Shown here one piece after another: positions 6,259-6,860 of a stretch of 6,860 nucleotides of DNA. Source of the stretch: an uncultured Altererythrobacter sp. (GTDB lineage Bacteria; Pseudomonadota; Alphaproteobacteria; Sphingomonadales; Sphingomonadaceae). Positions within the stretch are counted from its first letter, which is position 1. Every line of letters begins with the position of its first letter. The position numbers and the translations under genes are program-made. The notes beneath the pieces were generated by a model. It was not told where the DNA came from. It worked only from the letters and a program-made list of their open reading frames with translations, and did no database searches. Where the stretch lies: the NCBI GenBank assembly GCA_937950385.1, contig CALFEA010000177.1, forward strand, positions 1-6,860. The letters are read 5' to 3'.

Positions 6259-6401
6259 GAGGCGCATTTGAGCACGTTTGAGCAGCTTTGAGATGACGAG
6301 GCCAGATGAGGCCAATCGAGGCCAAAGCCGAGATCACCCCCTAATGCCCTCAGATCACAGCGAAAAATCGGCTCAAAACGGCAAGTGAGCCGCAGCGGAT
6401 T
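6259..6401. other. Convergent intergenic region with phased repeats and terminator
   Basis: These 143 bases separate the YceI gene from the convergent minus-strand gene. No plausible coding frame is seen. The first half is built from about 10-bp repeats (6265-6332). AGATCAC occurs at 6331-6337 and again at 6352-6358, 21 bases apart. The right end holds a hairpin with A-rich and T-rich flanks. Confidence 0.6.
6265..6332. repeat. Helically phased degenerate ~10-bp direct repeats (TTTGAGCA and GAGGCCA types)
   Basis: TTTGAG recurs at 6267-6272, 6277-6282 and 6287-6292, exactly 10 bases apart, the first two followed by CA. It then gives way to GAGGCCA at 6298-6304, 6308-6314 and 6318-6324, again 10 bases apart. 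A last GAG stands at 6330-6332. The shared GAG core therefore recurs seven times in 63 bases, nearly all on one face of the helix. The two blocks are joined by an 8-base step. There are no long spacers, so it is not CRISPR. Origin could be tandem slippage; a protein-binding role is possible but unproven. Confidence 0.65.
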
Positions 6402-6403
6402 TT
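6364..6403. terminator. Likely bidirectional rho-independent terminator
   Basis: A perfect 7-bp stem, CGGCTCA (6369-6375) with TGAGCCG (6386-6392), encloses a 10-base loop. AAAAT precedes it (6364-6368) and ATTTT follows a 6-base offset (6399-6403), so either strand ends in a U-run after the hairpin. On the plus strand the six bases between stem and T-run weaken it; on the minus strand the U-run is immediate. Its position between convergent genes fits. The right flank overlaps the minus-strand gene's stop codon. Confidence 0.6.
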
Positions 6404-6860
6404 AGCCTTCAAATTCAAACCCATTGCCAATGGACTGCAATGTGTGAGCAGTCCCTTTGGGAAGGTCGCTCCATTTCCAATTGGGCTCGCTGTCAGAAAT
6501 ATTGCCGACAGAATCCTGGCGCCTCTTGGTGAGATAATTGACGCTGGTCTGTCGCATTTCGCCAGTGTTTCGCTGAACATGGGAGGACTCAAACCCGATC
6601 AGCGCCATCGCCTTGCCATCCCAGCGGAACTGAAAGCGGCGACTAAACATCGACCAACTGCCGGCATTCGCGAAGAAGGCAATGTCGAGATGGAGCGAGC
6701 CCTTATCAATCCGCACATTCTCAAAAGGATCGCTGATTGTCGGGCTGTCGTGATCAGGAATAATCGCATCGCTTTTGGCGACGAGTTTATATTGGCCGGG
6801 GTAATCCTGCAGAATGACCAAGACCTTGCGTGGATTGCTATCATAACGGTCCATGCCAAG
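6402..6860 (-). CDS. Uncharacterised protein, C-terminal part, 5' truncated by window edge
   Basis: The minus-strand frame is open from the window edge (base 6860) to TAA at 6404-6402, giving at least 152 residues. An ATG at 6854-6852 lies inside it, but the frame continues upstream (Leu-Gly before Met), so the true start is probably outside the window. Visible segments are KVLVILQDYPGQYKLVAKSD, SDPFENVRIDKGSLHLDIAF, FRWDGKAMALIGFESSHV, TSVNYLTKRRQDS and KWSDLPKG near the end. The alternating beta-like pattern, with a 'value of a read-out then description' order, resembles uncharacterised exported proteins. In those, an N-terminal FG-GAP/VCBS-like GDxxxDG segment precedes a similar domain; that is a recollection of family layout, not something visible here. 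It ends at the putative terminator shared with the YceI gene. Function is unknown. Confidence 0.7.
   Translation of the reverse strand, partial: LGMDRYDSNPRKVLVILQDYPGQYKLVAKSDAIIPDHDSPTISDPFENVRIDKGSLHLDIAFFANAGSWSMFSRRFQFRWDGKAMALIGFESSHVQRNTGEMRQTSVNYLTKRRQDSVGNISDSEPNWKWSDLPKGTAHTLQSIGNGFEFEG

Noticed and set aside
6265..6332. Short phased repeats as a CRISPR array
   Set aside because: Repeat units are about 10 bp with no unique 30-base spacers and no cas genes.

Overview
This window looks like chromosomal DNA from a moderately GC-rich alphaproteobacterium, most plausibly a Sphingomonadales/Erythrobacteraceae-type aquatic bacterium. That placement is an inference from gene types, compact gene packing, short overlaps and overall base use; no rRNA or other phylogenetic marker is present. 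No mobile element, CRISPR array, tRNA or rRNA was seen.

Layout. (1) Positions 2-2548, plus strand: the 3' end of glpD (aerobic glycerol-3-phosphate dehydrogenase), then galT (galactose-1-phosphate uridylyltransferase) with a 4-base ATGA overlap, then galK (galactokinase) one base after the galT stop. The three genes read as one translationally coupled operon joining the glycerol-3-phosphate and Leloir galactose routes. (2) Positions 2552-3851, minus strand: tdk (type II thymidine kinase) followed by an M50 site-2-protease-like membrane peptidase. The peptidase gene ends 3 bases from the end of galK. (3) Positions 3975-5615, plus strand: an AbgT-family transporter, divergent from tdk across a 123-base control region. 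(4) Positions 5668-6258, plus strand: a secreted YceI-family protein with a strong ribosome binding site and a candidate ECF-sigma-type promoter. (5) Positions 6259-6401: a convergent intergenic region with an unusual set of helically phased ~10-bp repeats and a likely bidirectional terminator. (6) Positions 6402-6860, minus strand: the C-terminal part of an uncharacterised protein that runs off the window.

How the genes may work together. GalK and GalT take galactose to UDP-galactose and glucose-1-phosphate, while GlpD takes glycerol-3-phosphate to DHAP. Their tight fusion into one operon suggests a substrate that yields both galactose and glycerol, such as galactosylglycerol (floridoside, or the head group of galactolipids). 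This is the most interesting hypothesis here and depends on genes upstream of the window. The GalT is also unusual: it keeps the catalytic HPH motif but has lost most ligands of both metal sites known from E. coli GalT. The remaining genes (tdk, M50, abgT, yceI) look like ordinary housekeeping or accessory functions. The abgT/tdk pairing touches folate and thymidylate metabolism and is noted as a speculative link.
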